From Phyllostachys edulis (taxonomy: Eukaryota > Streptophyta > Magnoliopsida > Poales > Poaceae): a stretch of 64,000 nt of DNA. Where the stretch lies: contig CM070562.1 of NCBI GenBank assembly GCA_036346405.1, positions 101,666,784-101,730,783 on the forward strand, given 5' to 3'. The notes under the pieces are model-generated. The model had not been told where the DNA came from, did not search any database, and saw only the letters and a list, made by a program, of their open reading frames with translations. A program made the translations under genes and the position numbers. Shown piece by piece: positions 33,590 through 43,925 of this stretch. Each line of letters opens with the position of its first letter. The first letter of the stretch is position 1.

Positions 33590-34500
33590 ATAATTCTGAT
33601 TGGGTGTTTGTTCGAGGGGATAGGATGATACAAAATCGTTTGGTCGGAGGGATGAGATGGTCAGGACTCAGGAATAAGATGGGATGCAATAACCTCCTCT
33701 CTAAGGTGGTGAGAATACCATAAGGAGTGCTCAACTTTTGGACCCTTGGATCAAGATCCAACCGTTCTCAATCATCTTCTTCACTATCTCCCAAAGCCAT
33801 GGACACCCTGCGGCCTGCGCCCAAGCCCAAAAATCCATGGATGCCCTGCGCCCTCCCGCCCCGCCATGGACGCTGGAGCCGCCCGCGTCCTGCCTCTTCC
33901 TGTCCGCGTCCAGCCATCGCGCCCTCCCGTCCGCCATCGATGCCGCCGACACCACGCCACCCCAATCTCCATGTCCGGTGAGTTTCCGTCGAAACTAGCC
34001 GTGTCACGACGTGTTCCGTGTTCCTAGCAATCATCCCCCTCATTTAATTTCTTTTTATCACAGCCACCCACCAGAATCAAACCCATCTCCATCACCTCTG
34101 TCCGAGCGCCACCGTCGCCAAATTCGTCGTCTCCGGTGAGCCTCTGACGTCATAGACCCCACCGTATTCACCGGAACATCGTCGTCTCCGCCTCTGCCAG
34201 CCGCCGCTCGATGCCGGCGCGCCACCGAGTGCTTCTGCCTGCGACATGACCACCCCTCGCCTCCTCTTGATCCTAGAGACCCGTTCCTGCCGTTGCCCTT
34301 GCCTTCCGAGCCACCGACCGCGGCCGTCGCAGTCCACAGCGTCGTCCACGGTCGCAGCTGGGTGGTGACCGAATCCACCGAATGGAAGTGACGTGCGGTC
34401 ACGTGAGCGCCTCGCACGCATCCGTCCCACTTCGTCCTGCCAAACAAATTGGTGTCATCCTATCCTGAATAGGAGGAGAATATTCCCCAAATGCAGCCTA
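33590..34500. mobile_element. Possible Pack-type element with GC-rich gene fragments
   Basis: The ends resemble each other in inverted orientation (gggtgtttgttcgaggggataggatgat on the left; on the other strand at the right, ggctgcatttgg...aggataggatgac). The interior is GC-rich and exon-like: an ATG at 33799 and donor-like tccg|gtgag sequences at 33975 and 34133. No protein family was recognised and no target duplication found. Confidence 0.35.
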
Positions 34501-34769
34501 ACACAGTCTAAGCTAACTTAGAATTTCATTTTATTTTTTTTGTTATTTGAAACGTTCTAATGGGCCTACATGTTTGCTGCATTGCTACAGGCTAGAAAAA
34601 GGCCGTAATAAGCCATCACGCGCTGCTTTCATTTACTAGGCCGAGGCGTAACTGGCGCAGCGGATGCTTAGGCACTGCTCGGCGTTAAACATCAGGGTGG
34701 GCTGGGCCAAACCAACAATGCACGAGACAACTTCAATCAGGCCCAGCTCAAGTCTCTCACCAAGATTGA

Positions 34770-35150
34770 AGATGCTCGAAAAAAATGGAGTTTTTTTTTA
34801 AATAATACATTTAAAAAAAGAATTACAGAAATAGAAAAAGAAAATTACAAAACTAGACCTATGTTGTCAATTCAATTGACGATAAGAAGCTATCGTGTTT
34901 CAATTGGCGACAGTACCTGTTGCCCCTATGTGTCGTCAGGCTGTCTATTCAATTGGCGACATATACTTCTTCAATGGTATACGTCCCTTCTAGACAAGAA
35001 CAATTCACGAATTTAGTTCCTCTCGCCAATTAGCAACAGGGCCCTATTCCATAGGCAATAGATGTCTAATTTTGTAAAAAAAAAATCGACTATTTATTTA
35101 TGTAATTTTTTTAGAATGTTTTATTTTTAAAAAATCCAAAAAATAGTTGG
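34770..35150. repeat. Palindromic AT-rich segment, possible MITE
   Basis: attacaaaactagac near 34851 and gtctaattttgtaa near 35070 are inverted copies, and the region between contains repeated ttcaattggcgac units. The ends were not fixed. Confidence 0.4.
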
Positions 35151-35798
35151 CCACCCAAAGACTAACCTTACCCACTAAAAAAGGCAAACATATGCCCGCC
35201 CAAGGACTCACTCACTCTGTCACTCACTACCAAGCTGTCCGTCGAAGTAACCCAACAGCAATGGCTTTGCCGCTGCTCAAGTCACACTCTGACTTCTGTG
35301 ATATGCACTCCGCTAGAAGAGCCGACCTCCATGGCCGCTGCCCTGCAAGCAACTGTACAGTGGGTCCGCCACTGCTGTACACGTACCATTCTCTCTCAAC
35401 GTCCATGTACTAATTAAGCAGATCGCCTTGGGTTTATTGCAATTTTTCACGTGTACCAGTGTTGTTCCTCTGCATGCAGCTCGGCAGATCCCAAGACGCC
35501 ATGTTCAGCTCCAGCCATTCTAAGGTAAACAAAGTGAAAACTATCATTGTAAGGCAAATTTCAGCCGATTCAAGCCGTGCTTAAAATTGATGAGTATTGT
35601 GAAACATTGAACCAAACTGTGTTTCTGTGCACGGCCATCTGAAATCTGACGAAACCGAGTACAGACAGTAGTTTTTGTGTGGTTCAGTAATGGACCTCGA
35701 TGTTGTGTTGCAGAGGTCAGCCGGAAGGGGTTCGCTGAAGGTGAAGGCCTTCCCGTTCGACGTGGTGCCGCTGATGGTGTCGATGGTGGAGCACGTCG

Positions 35799-35814
35799 AC
35801 ATGCAGTCATGCAG
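35799..35814 (+). other. 8-bp duplication resembling a hAT excision footprint
   Basis: acatgcag is followed directly by tcatgcag: an 8-bp repeat whose second copy has A changed to T, its complement, at the junction. Ac/Ds-type hAT excision classically leaves both 8-bp target copies with complementary changes at the join. Removing one copy restores the frame expected from the rest of the gene. Confidence 0.65.
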
Positions 35815-35897
35815 AGGGACTACGTCGTGCACAAGTCCATCTGGCATCTCAGCGACGCGGCCATCAAGAGCGTCTGTGAGTTCGACACTGGTGTCTT

Positions 35898-36317
35898 TGT
35901 TGGATATTAATCTTGATTGTTATTGTATCTTGCATGCAGGGGGGCTAGTAAAAGCCATGTTGAAAAGTGGCGTGAGAATAGTTGTATGGAGTTAGTGGTT
36001 AGTAGAGGGTTAATTGTTAATGCGTGGAGTTAGTGGTTAGTGGAGGGTTAATTGTTAGTGCGTGCGTGGTGTGTGAACGTGGTGTGAGTAGTGGGCTGTT
36101 ACCCCAGCGCTGTGTGCATGTGTGGGTGTGGCTATTTAAGCCATGTAACATGTTAAGTAAATTGAGTGCGATGGAATAGAAAGACAAGAGAAAAGCCGGC
36201 GCAAGTCGAGTTCGTGTTGGCAAAATTCTCTCCGTGTGTCTGTGTTCCTCGTCTCCTCCATGTAGTGTGTGTCCATGGGTAAATGTGTGTGTAGGATCCT
36301 GGTGTTGTGTTCCAACA
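35898..36317 (+). repeat. 5' LTR of the TRIM-like element
   Basis: 420 bp. Contains two tandem copies of a ~33-bp ggagttagtggttagt-ggagggttaattgtta unit near 35988-36058 and a tatttaagcc TATA-like motif near 36132. Confidence 0.9.
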
Positions 36318-36900
36318 ATTGGTATCAGAGCTTGGTGCATGCGTGATCATCGGGGTGGCGGAGGCAGCAAAGTGAACGTCGACGAGACGGCGTCAGGAGC
36401 ACCGGCGAAGGAGAGTTCCGTGGTGTGGCTGCATTACCCCATGCTCACCCATGCGCAAGTTTATGCCTCGTGTGTCGAGGCCCGAGTCTCCGTCACCATT
36501 GAGCTACGTCACGGGCGGAGGAGAAGCGGCGAGGCACCGGCAAGTTGCGTCACCGGTGGCGAAGATGTGGCAGCGAGAGGATGCTGTGATGGCACACTCG
36601 CGGTGAAGGCCATGAACCATGGTGAGTGGCCGTGTTCATGGAGGTGGCGGTGTGATGTCGCTGCGAGAAAACGTCGGTGTGATGCCGACAACGACGGCCG
36701 GCGGTGCGAGGCCGCTATGACAACGGCGGCGCGTGAGGCCGCAACAAGGCGATGGTGGTGCGATGTTGTGCCATCAACAACCAACGGGACAAGATGGCAT
36801 TGGTGGCTATCTCTGTGTCTCGCTGAGGAGAAGATCGACAAGATAAGATGGTTCAGTCCATCCTGTGACAAAAGGAATAAGCAATCAAGATTAGGGGGAA
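36318..36900 (+). pseudogene. Internal region of the TRIM-like element, gag-start remnant
   Basis: An open frame (from 36234 across to 36998) includes K-V-N-V-D-E-T-A-S-G and H-Y-P-M-L-T, which resemble the beginning of copia gag proteins. The rest is low-complexity and not recognisable. There is no protease, integrase or RT, so movement would need a helper element. Confidence 0.5.
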
Positions 36901-37320
36901 CGTTGGATATTAATCTTGATTGTTATTGCATCTTGCATGCAGGGGGGCTAGTAAAAGCCACATTGAGAAGTGGCGTGAGAATAGCTGTATGGAGTTAGTG
37001 GTTAGTGGAGGGTTAATTGTTAGTGCGTGGAGTTAGTGGTTAGTGGAGGGTTAATTGTTAGTGCGTGCGTGGTGTGTGAACGTGGCGTGAGTAGTGGGTT
37101 GTTACCCCAGCGCTGTGTGCATGTGTGGGTGTGGCTATTTAAGCCATGTAACATGTTAAGTAAATTGAGTGCGATGGAATAGAAAGACAAGAGAAAAGCC
37201 GGCGCAAGTCGAGTTCATGTCGGGAAAATTCTCTCCGTGTGTCTGTGTTCCTCGTCTCCCCTATGTAGTGTGTGTCTATGAGTAAATGTGTATGTAGGAT
37301 TCTGGTGTTGTGTTCCAACA
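36901..37320 (+). repeat. 3' LTR of the TRIM-like element
   Basis: 420 bp, very similar to the 5' LTR with scattered substitutions, indicating a fairly recent insertion. Confidence 0.9.
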
Positions 37321-37919
37321 GTCTTCCCTTCCACAGCATGATTGCACTTCAGTTTGATTTTTCTGAAACTTTTTTCCTTCTCGTAGATACCTTCTACGCC
37401 ATGTTCACGGTCTGGGGCGTCTGCTTCTTTGCGTCCATGAAGGCAAGCACGCAGTACTAGCAGTAGTACGTAGCTAGTACCACTGGTCATCACTAGGATC
37501 GTAGAAATTAAGCATCTCCTGCGCGTTCGTGACACGGCCTAGTGCTAACGAACAGGATCCTTTCTACGACAGCGAGGCGTACGGGGGAGAAGGGGGTGAT
37601 GACACAGTGCACTGGTACTACGACCGGGTATGCGTGCATCATTGCATTGCAGCATCTTCTCCCTTCATCATTCATCAGCTGGAAGAATCTTCAGACAACT
37701 CAAGAAGTTCTGACGATGCTCGAATAGTTGATTTAACTGAAATCTTACTACTAGGACAACTAAGCAAATCTATGTGCAATGTTAATTTTGCAGCAAGAGG
37801 ACCTGGGGGCGTCTGCCACGGAGGAGTTGTTGAGGGAGGAGCTGCTTGAGGAGATTGAGCAGAGGGTCGGAGGACTGAGAGAACTCGAGGAAGCAGGCAA
37901 GGAGGAGAAGTCGCAAAGT

Positions 37920-38022
37920 TTTTTTTTTTTGAGATCCGGGATTTTCTTCATCCAAACTGTTTTAAAGAAGAACATTTTACTCTGCAAGACGTCTATGGGA
38001 GCAGCGCTCGAACCACAGGAGC
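37920..38022 (-). mobile_element. 5'-truncated retroposon fragment (LINE or SINE tail)
   Basis: A 103-bp insert starts with a T run on + (a poly-A tail on -) and is flanked by a perfect 12-bp duplication aagtcgcaaagt (37908-37919 and 38023-38034). Poly-A plus a long target duplication identifies L1-type retroposition. It lies in the last exon of the membrane-protein gene. Confidence 0.85.
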
Positions 38023-38050
38023 AAGTCGCAAAGTGATCGACAAGAGTATT

Positions 38051-38072
38051 GATGGATGGATGGATGGATGGG
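38051..38072 (+). repeat. GATG microsatellite
   Basis: Five tandem GATG units in the probable 3' UTR of the membrane-protein gene. Confidence 0.9.
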
Positions 38073-38937
38073 TTACTAATTAGCTTGCTTTCCTCCACTG
38101 AAAAATTGTGGGCAAACTTGGACTCCTCGGTGTACTACACATAACAGATGTTCATGCCGCAGTGCAGTGTAATTGCAAGATAGTTTATATGCGTCATGCA
38201 ATCAAAATCACAAATTTTGATTAGCATCAATGTGCAACATACTACTATGGGAGCCTCTGTGTTGGTACACCAAGTTTAGTAAGGAAATAAAACAGTAAAG
38301 AAGAGCTTTTCGACAGATCAGAAATATTAGTGTTAGTCTTGACCATCACAATATTATGTACGTAGCGATTCATATGTACTTATTGCTTTTTTTCCCGCAC
38401 GCAAACGTACAAACTAAAGGTCCTCGAGCTGGAGGCTGGAGAGAATACAAATGCGTTCTCGGAGGGCGTACCGATGAAACCATTTATATAGTTTTAAATT
38501 TTTTTCTATAAAATAGTAAAATATTTTTATTTAGTATTTTTTAATATTTAGTTATCACCGTAAAGCCACTTGGTAAAATTTTTTTGGCTTCGTTCCAAAG
38601 TACTCTGCAAGTACAGTAATAGCATATCAGTACTGCCTGTAGTCTACAGTATGGCCACTCAACGTGTCAGCTAGATAGCCACTCGGTACATGTACACACA
38701 GTTCAGAGACGACCTTTACAATAGGTGCCGTGCATGGGCGCGTACGTCTCCCATCCGGGCTGCTGTTGTTGTGCGTGCATCGATGGAATGCACCGTCTAA
38801 GCTCTGCAGGCCCCGCCTAGCTAGCCAGCTGCAGCGGCGAGACTGAAAATAAAGATGTATGGTCCGCCCCTATACATTGAAGCGAAGTACTCCTGCTGCC
38901 TCAAAAGCTGCGAGGCTGACCGCAAGGCTCGTATGAC
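38073..38937. other. Intergenic stretch, nothing recognised
   Basis: AT-rich parts (38480-38590) and a GC-richer part (38700-38870). No gene or element could be supported. Confidence 0.4.
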
Positions 38938-40447
38938 ACTATTAATCGTGTTAATAGTAAATTTAGTACTTTTTCTACGTAAATAACAAAAATAACATCA
39001 TTCAATGTGCCTGAGAGAACGCACGTCATATGTGAAATTCTATCCCAAAGGCACGGACTAGACCGAGTTTGGTCCTCAGGAGCATGACAGAGGGCACTGC
39101 TGCCCTCTGCAATGCCGTAGAGCCACGGATAAGCGTAAGACCGTGCCTCCCTGGCATGGAGGTGGCAGGCGTCGCAAGAGGCGTATAGAGAGTTAAAAAC
39201 ACATATTAAAAATGGATTATCTATTCATAAGGTGATTGAAATTTTCTTAAGTATAAGTCACGTTTTTTTATCCGTTAGATCAATATCCAGTCATATGGTA
39301 TATTAATCTCTATACAAATCTAATGGTCACAACAATTGACTAAAACTTAAGAAAATTTTAGACGACTTAAAAATAGCAAGACTGTATTAAAAATCATTTA
39401 TGAAACTATTTAAAACTTTAAAAAATAATTTATTTCGTGTTTTTCTACCTCGCACTTACAGCTTCAAATGTATTATCACATGTACCAGAAAAAAAATTCC
39501 ACAAAATTTTTCACATGAAATCACGGCACAACACATTATACACAGCTTCAAACATGGGTGTCAATCGTCGCCATCGCCACCCTTCGTAGGCCTCGGTGAC
39601 TCGGCGAGTCGATAGGCAATGCATGTGAAACACTATTTGACGACGCGGCGACGGGCAGTAGTACACCGTCACGACGCGGTGGCGGCGAGTAGTACCGCGA
39701 CGGTTGCGGCGTCGCGGTACCATCGCCGCCATCGCCCGGTGATTTGCGGTACTATCGCCCACCGTCGTCGTTGCCAAATAGTGTTTCACATGCACCGTTT
39801 ATTGACTCACCGAGCCACCGAGGGTCGCGCGCGCGGCGATGGCGATTGCTGACCTGGTCATGATGTACTACTACCCGCCGCCACGTCCGATGACGGTGTA
39901 CTACTGCCCGCCGCCGTGTTGTCAAATAGTATTTCGCATGCACCGTCCATTGACTCACCGAGCCACCGACGGCTGCAAAGTATGGCGATGGCGACGGTTG
40001 ACACCCATGTTTGAAGCTTTGTATGTTGTACTGCGCCGTGATTGCATGTAAAAAAATTTGTGGAATTTTTTTCTGGTACATGTAATAATACATTTGAAGC
40101 TGTAAGTGCGAGGTTAAAAAAAGAAAAAATCCAAAGAAAAAATATATTTTAAAAGTTTCAAATAGTAAGAAATAATTTTAAAATATGTTTTTTAAAATCT
40201 CTGCGTCTCTCGCAGCGCCCACCACCTCTGTGCCAGGAAGGCACAGTCTTGCACTTGTCCGTGGCTCTAGGACAGTGCCCTCTGTTGTGCCTCTGGGGAT
40301 CGGACTCGGCCTAGCCTGTGTCTCAGTGGCCTGGATTTCACACGTAGCGCGTGGCGGGGAGTCCGTCCCCTTGGGCACGGTGAAGGGTGTCATTTTTTGT
40401 CATTTACGGAAAAAAAACCAAATTTGCTATTAGCACGATAAATAGCG
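38938..40447. mobile_element. 1.5-kb inverted-repeat (foldback) element
   Basis: The left arm (38938 to about 39590) and right arm (about 39960-40447) are inverted copies over several hundred bp. Markers are attaatcgtgttaatag at the left tip against its complement near 40430, the ggcacgg...gagggcactg...ccctctg block, and caaacatgggtgtcaa against ttgacacccatgtttg. The GC-rich centre (39600-39960) holds further inverted copies of gcatgtgaaacactatttg. No transposase or target duplication was found. A transcript would form a long hairpin. Confidence 0.65.
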
Positions 40448-41043
40448 ACAAATGGCCAAAAACTCGCTGACCACTGGCGAGCAGCGACCTATACCCTAGC
40501 TACTGATTACCGCTGAAGAGAGCGGTGGCGTCTCTGTCCGATGAAGTACAGGTTAGTATGAACTTTTGATGCCATGAGTGCGATGTGAAAATAATTGTGG
40601 AATTTTTTTCGGTATATATGATAATACATTTGAAGTTGCGAGTGCGAAATAAAAAAAGAAAAAATCCAAAGAAAAAGTATACTCTAAAAGTTTCAAATAG
40701 TAAGAAATGATTTTTAAATCTGTTTTTTTAACTCTCTGCGCCTCTCGCGGCGCCCACCACCTCTATGCCAGGAAAGCACGGTCTTGCGCTTGTCCATGGC
40801 TCCAGGGCACGGTAGTGCCCTCTGCCGTGTCCCTGGGGATCGGACTCAGCCTAGCCTGTGTCTTAGTGGTCTGAATTTTACACGTAGCGTATGGTGGAGA
40901 GTCCCTCTGCTGGAACACGGTGAAGGATGTCAGTTTTTGTCATTTAGGAAAAAAAATCAAATTTGTTATTAACACCATAAATAGTGACCTTGCCAAAAAC
41001 TCGCTGACCGCTGGCGAGCGGCGACCCATACCCCTACTGATTA
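40040..41043 (+). repeat. Duplicated arm of the foldback element with its flank
   Basis: Unit I (about 40040-40566) and unit II (about 40585-41043, continued at 43286-43356) share the right arm (ggaatttttttc, gaaaaaatccaaagaaaaa, ...ctcgctgaccrctggcgagc) and the flank attaccgctgaagagagcgg ... tttgatgcc. Unit II is interrupted by the PIF-type element. Confidence 0.8.
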
Positions 41044-41359
41044 GGGCACGTACAACGCGTGTTTCACCCTCGTCTATATAGCGTTTTTTTTTGCAAAAAA
41101 CCCCCTCGCGAACAGCAGTAAATGAAGGGAGAGAGCGAAGTCGTCCTCTCGCGAGGCGACGACGACCGGCGCGTGCTCCCAGGCCAAATCGCCGGCCGGA
41201 GCAGCGTTGTACGGGAAGCTTCGTCTCCAGGCGAATCGCGCGGATCCAACTGCGGCGCACGCGTGATTTTGGTTTTGGGCGCCAAAATTCCATCCCCGCC
41301 ACCGTATATGCCCCCAATATTCCGTCTCCGTGTTTTTCTCCGCCCCCAATCCTCCCAAG

Positions 41360-41428
41360 ATGTCGACCCCGGCGGCGACGGCGGACGCTTTCCCAGGCTC
41401 GCCACCCCCAGGCTCACTGCAGTTGCAG
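41360..41428 (+). pseudogene. Captured first exon, unidentified
   Basis: ATG at 41360 opens M-S-T-P-A-A-T-A-D-A-F-P-G-S-P-P-P-G-S, 23 codons ending ttgcag|gtgatg, a plausible splice donor. A later block at 42561-42665 (cagctgatggcagcaagcaa, bounded by AG) could be a second exon of the same donor gene. I do not recognise the protein. Confidence 0.35.
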
Positions 41429-42075
41429 GTGATGCTTTCCCAGGCTCGCCACCCCCTTCACTCTCCATCGTAAACGTCACCTTCGCCTCCTTGCCGTCGT
41501 CTACATCTTTGGCGCCTTCTGTCTCCTCTTCTTTCGCTCGTTGCTGATTCCCTGCTCATTTGTCGCCATTGCCGCCGTTCTTGCCTAGTGAAGGTAACTC
41601 CCGCTCCCCTCTCGGTTCTTCTTGATGTGTTTCTCCATGTGTTTTGGTTTGTTGCCTTGTGTTACAATGAGCTGCTGGCTGCTGGTTCTTGGTAACCTTG
41701 GCCGTGGCAGTAGTAGGATGGGGCGACATGGGAACGTGGGGAGTTTCTTGATTCTTCGAATCTGGTCCACCTTTATTTCGTGTCAAAATGGAAAAGATAT
41801 ATCGATTCTCGAATCTCTTGCGCACCCTATTAAGATTATTTGAGAAATGGAGAAGGGAGGAGGGAGGAAACAGGAAGAATGAGTATGTGGGATCATAGGC
41901 ACGCATCGTGGTGCCACTCATTTTATGGATCTGAGGGAGAAATGGTGTGAGCTTGTCGTAGTGAGGAGTTGGACCTTTGGGATTCATTCAAGTTATGCTT
42001 GCAAATCTTACATCTGTTTTTTTCATTCACGCATTCAGCTTCCTAACTTTGCTGTTCATTTTCTGTTCGGAAGGC

Positions 42076-42316
42076 ATGGTGAATTTGGGGACAGCGTCTG
42101 GAAAGAAATCCCTAGATACGGTAACTTTGGTTTTCAAACTACCGTATTATACACAATGGGGGCAGAGTCTTCTCATCGCCGGCTCGGAACCGGCACTTGG
42201 ATCTTGGAATGTCAAGCAAGGATTGTCTGAGTCCAGTTCATCAAGGAAATGAGCTAATCTGGTGTGGGCGAGTTTCAATTGCTGCTGGCTTCACCTGTGA
42301 GTACAGCTATCACGTC
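42076..42316 (+). pseudogene. DPE2: Captured 5' coding part of DPE2 (cytosolic 4-alpha-glucanotransferase)
   Basis: ATG at 42076 starts M-V-N-L-G-T-A-S-G-K-K, then L-V-F-K-L-P-Y-Y-T-Q-W-G-Q-S-L, A-G-S-E-P-A-L-G-S-W-N-V-K and, in another frame, L-S-P-V-H-Q-G-N-E-L-I-W-C-G and C-E-Y-S-Y. This is the first starch-binding CBM20 module of plant DPE2, which transfers glucose from maltose to cytosolic heteroglycan during starch breakdown. A 2-bp loss near 42227 shifts the frame to a stop at 42250-42252 (58 codons). Similarity ends near 42316, so only part of one module was captured and the catalytic domain is absent. The intact donor gene must be elsewhere in the genome. Confidence 0.75.
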
Positions 42317-43356
42317 ACTGAGACAGCTGTATTTTGGAAATCTGTGATTTTTCCCAGTGTTAAATTCTACAATACTTTGTTCAGATGTGGAAAATTCTGA
42401 CAAACTTTGTGCACCATGCTTGTGAAATTCTATTATGTTGGTGTACAGGTGTCTTGAGACGATTCCCGAGCAAATATTCTTTAGAATATTCTGGCAGCTA
42501 GTAGAAATCACTTCATTTGCTAGGATGCTGAAACTTTTTACACTCTTATTCTGTTCTCAGCAGCTGATGGCAGCAAGCAACGGAAGCATGAAATGTCTGA
42601 AAATCTACCAGTTCACTCTTGCCCTTCAGATAAGGAACCGGATGTCACCAGTTAGTCGAAGATAAAAGGTAAAGTGGTGCAATTGCTGGAATTATGTTTC
42701 CTATAACCGTCACTCTGACATTTTATCTTGTTCCTTTTTCTCCTTTCAGATGCAATGCTGATGATGCAATCAGAATCAGACAAAAACTTGATGCGGCAAA
42801 TACTAGCGTTCCTCATGCCATCAGTACATGTCGCTCTGAAAATATTCTATTGCCATCACTAGTTACTTGTAGAGAAAACTGCAATTGTTAGGTTCATACT
42901 AAGACAGGATTCAGGCTAAACACTAAATTCTACTTCTTGCAGTTTGTTCTATGTTATGACGTCCAGCCCTCTCACTATGTATCACAACAAATTCAATTAT
43001 CAAATTCAAATATGTACCTTCTGTTGAACGTAAGTTTATGTTGATGGTTTAAAAGAAATATTGCATTTCCGTTTGTCTTATTCATGTGTGATCTCATTTG
43101 TATCAAGAAGCAACAAAATGGTATATAAAGATCTTATTCATGCTTGATCATGGTTACATGCATGCATTAAAGAGTTTACAGACAGTCAAATAGACGACCC
43201 ACTGTACAAGCTGTCTGTTTAGTTGTCTATGTGCGAGTTTCTATAAACTTACAGACAACACCCTGTCTGTGGGTTGTACGTGCCCTTACCGCTGAAGAGA
43301 GCGGTGGCGTCTCCGTCCGATGAGTACAACTGTACAAGTTAGTATGAACCTTTGAT

Positions 43357-43544
43357 GCCGAGAATTGTGTGTCTGCTAGGGCTAGCTGTAGCATGGAAAC
43401 TTGAGCTGATGTGCGAGTGTTGTAGTTGTAAACTCCATGCAAGCCGGTACTTGGTCACTCAATTAGTAGCTTTATATTCTGTTCTGAACTCGATCAAGTG
43501 ATCAGTTTACTACGGTACATATATCCAACATATCTAATTTACTA
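43357..43544 (+). other. Flank after the duplication, nothing recognised
   Basis: Unassigned sequence joining the duplicated flank to a Stowaway-like end. Confidence 0.4.
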
Positions 43545-43639
43545 CTCTCTCCGTCTCACACTAAATCTACGAAAAAAACATACTTATGTGAAATAACATA
43601 TATATTTCAACTACTTACACTACTACAGAAAAAGTCTTC

Positions 43640-43925
43640 ACAGACGATTTAAAAACGTCATCACAGATAGTTTTGTGAGCCGTTTGAGTTTATGGATCAG
43701 TGATGACATGAGTCATCACAAACGATTTTTGAACCGTCTGTGAAAAAACTATCACAGACGGTTCTAAACAAGAACCATCCGTGATAATTACTTATCACAG
43801 ACGGTTTTTGTTCAGAACCGTCTGTAAAAATAGATTATCACAGACGATTCTGAACAAGAACCATCTGTGATAAGTAATTAATTATCACAGACGGTTCTTG
43901 TTCAGAACCGTCTGTGATAGTTTTT
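43640..43925. repeat. Subterminal palindrome array, left end of outer CACTA
   Basis: Head-to-head copies of tatcacagacggttct and agaaccgtctgtgata repeat several times. Such arrays are the binding sites of CACTA TnpA-like proteins. Confidence 0.85.

Larger units (their letters stand above)
35898..37320 (+). mobile_element. TRIM-like miniature LTR retrotransposon
   Basis: Two 420-bp LTRs (35898-36317 and 36901-37320), a tRNA-Met primer-binding site (ttggtatcagagc at 36319), a purine tract (agattaggggga) before the 3' LTR, and a perfect 5-bp target duplication GTCTT (35893-35897 and 37321-37325). The interior is only 583 bp. The first base pair of the 3' LTR reads CG instead of TG. It sits in intron 2 of the membrane-protein gene, in the same orientation. 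Confidence 0.92.
35501..38036 (+). pseudogene. Small conserved membrane-protein gene, frame-shifted and TE-scarred
   Basis: Exons: 35501-35524, 35714-35875, 37387-37442, 37556-37627 and 37794-38036. Exon 2 encodes A-F-P-F-D-V-V-P-L and then, in another frame, R-D-Y-V-V-H-K-S-I-W-H-L-S-D-A-A-I-K-S. Exon 3 encodes one membrane segment (F-Y-A-M-F-T-V-W-G-V-C-F-F). Exon 4 encodes D-P-F-Y-D-S-E and V-H-W-Y-Y-D-R, and exon 5 an acidic helix. Phases agree at every junction once 8 bp are removed from exon 2, giving about 149 residues in the ancestral form. It looks like a conserved plant protein of unknown function. Damage: an 8-bp duplication in exon 2, an LTR element in intron 2, a GC donor in intron 3 (gcaagc), and a retroposon in exon 5. 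Confidence 0.7.
41044..43285. mobile_element. PIF/Harbinger-type element carrying host gene fragments (Pack-PIF)
   Basis: Terminal inverted repeats GGGCACGTACAAC (41044) and its complement (ending 43285) are flanked by TTA at 41041-41043 and 43286-43288. The duplicated flank at 40501-40530 shows the empty site ctactgattaccgctgaag with a single TTA. The 2242-bp interior has no transposase but holds exon-like host sequence, including the start of a DPE2 gene and a separate short first exon. Confidence 0.85.

Noticed and set aside
33590..34500. Host gene with two GC-rich first exons
   Set aside because: The exon-like blocks have no continuation, and the ends look like transposon termini; kept only as a possible Pack-type element.
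35147..35413. 88-residue frame on + upstream of the membrane-protein gene
   Set aside because: No family resemblance, and it lies where the promoter should be.
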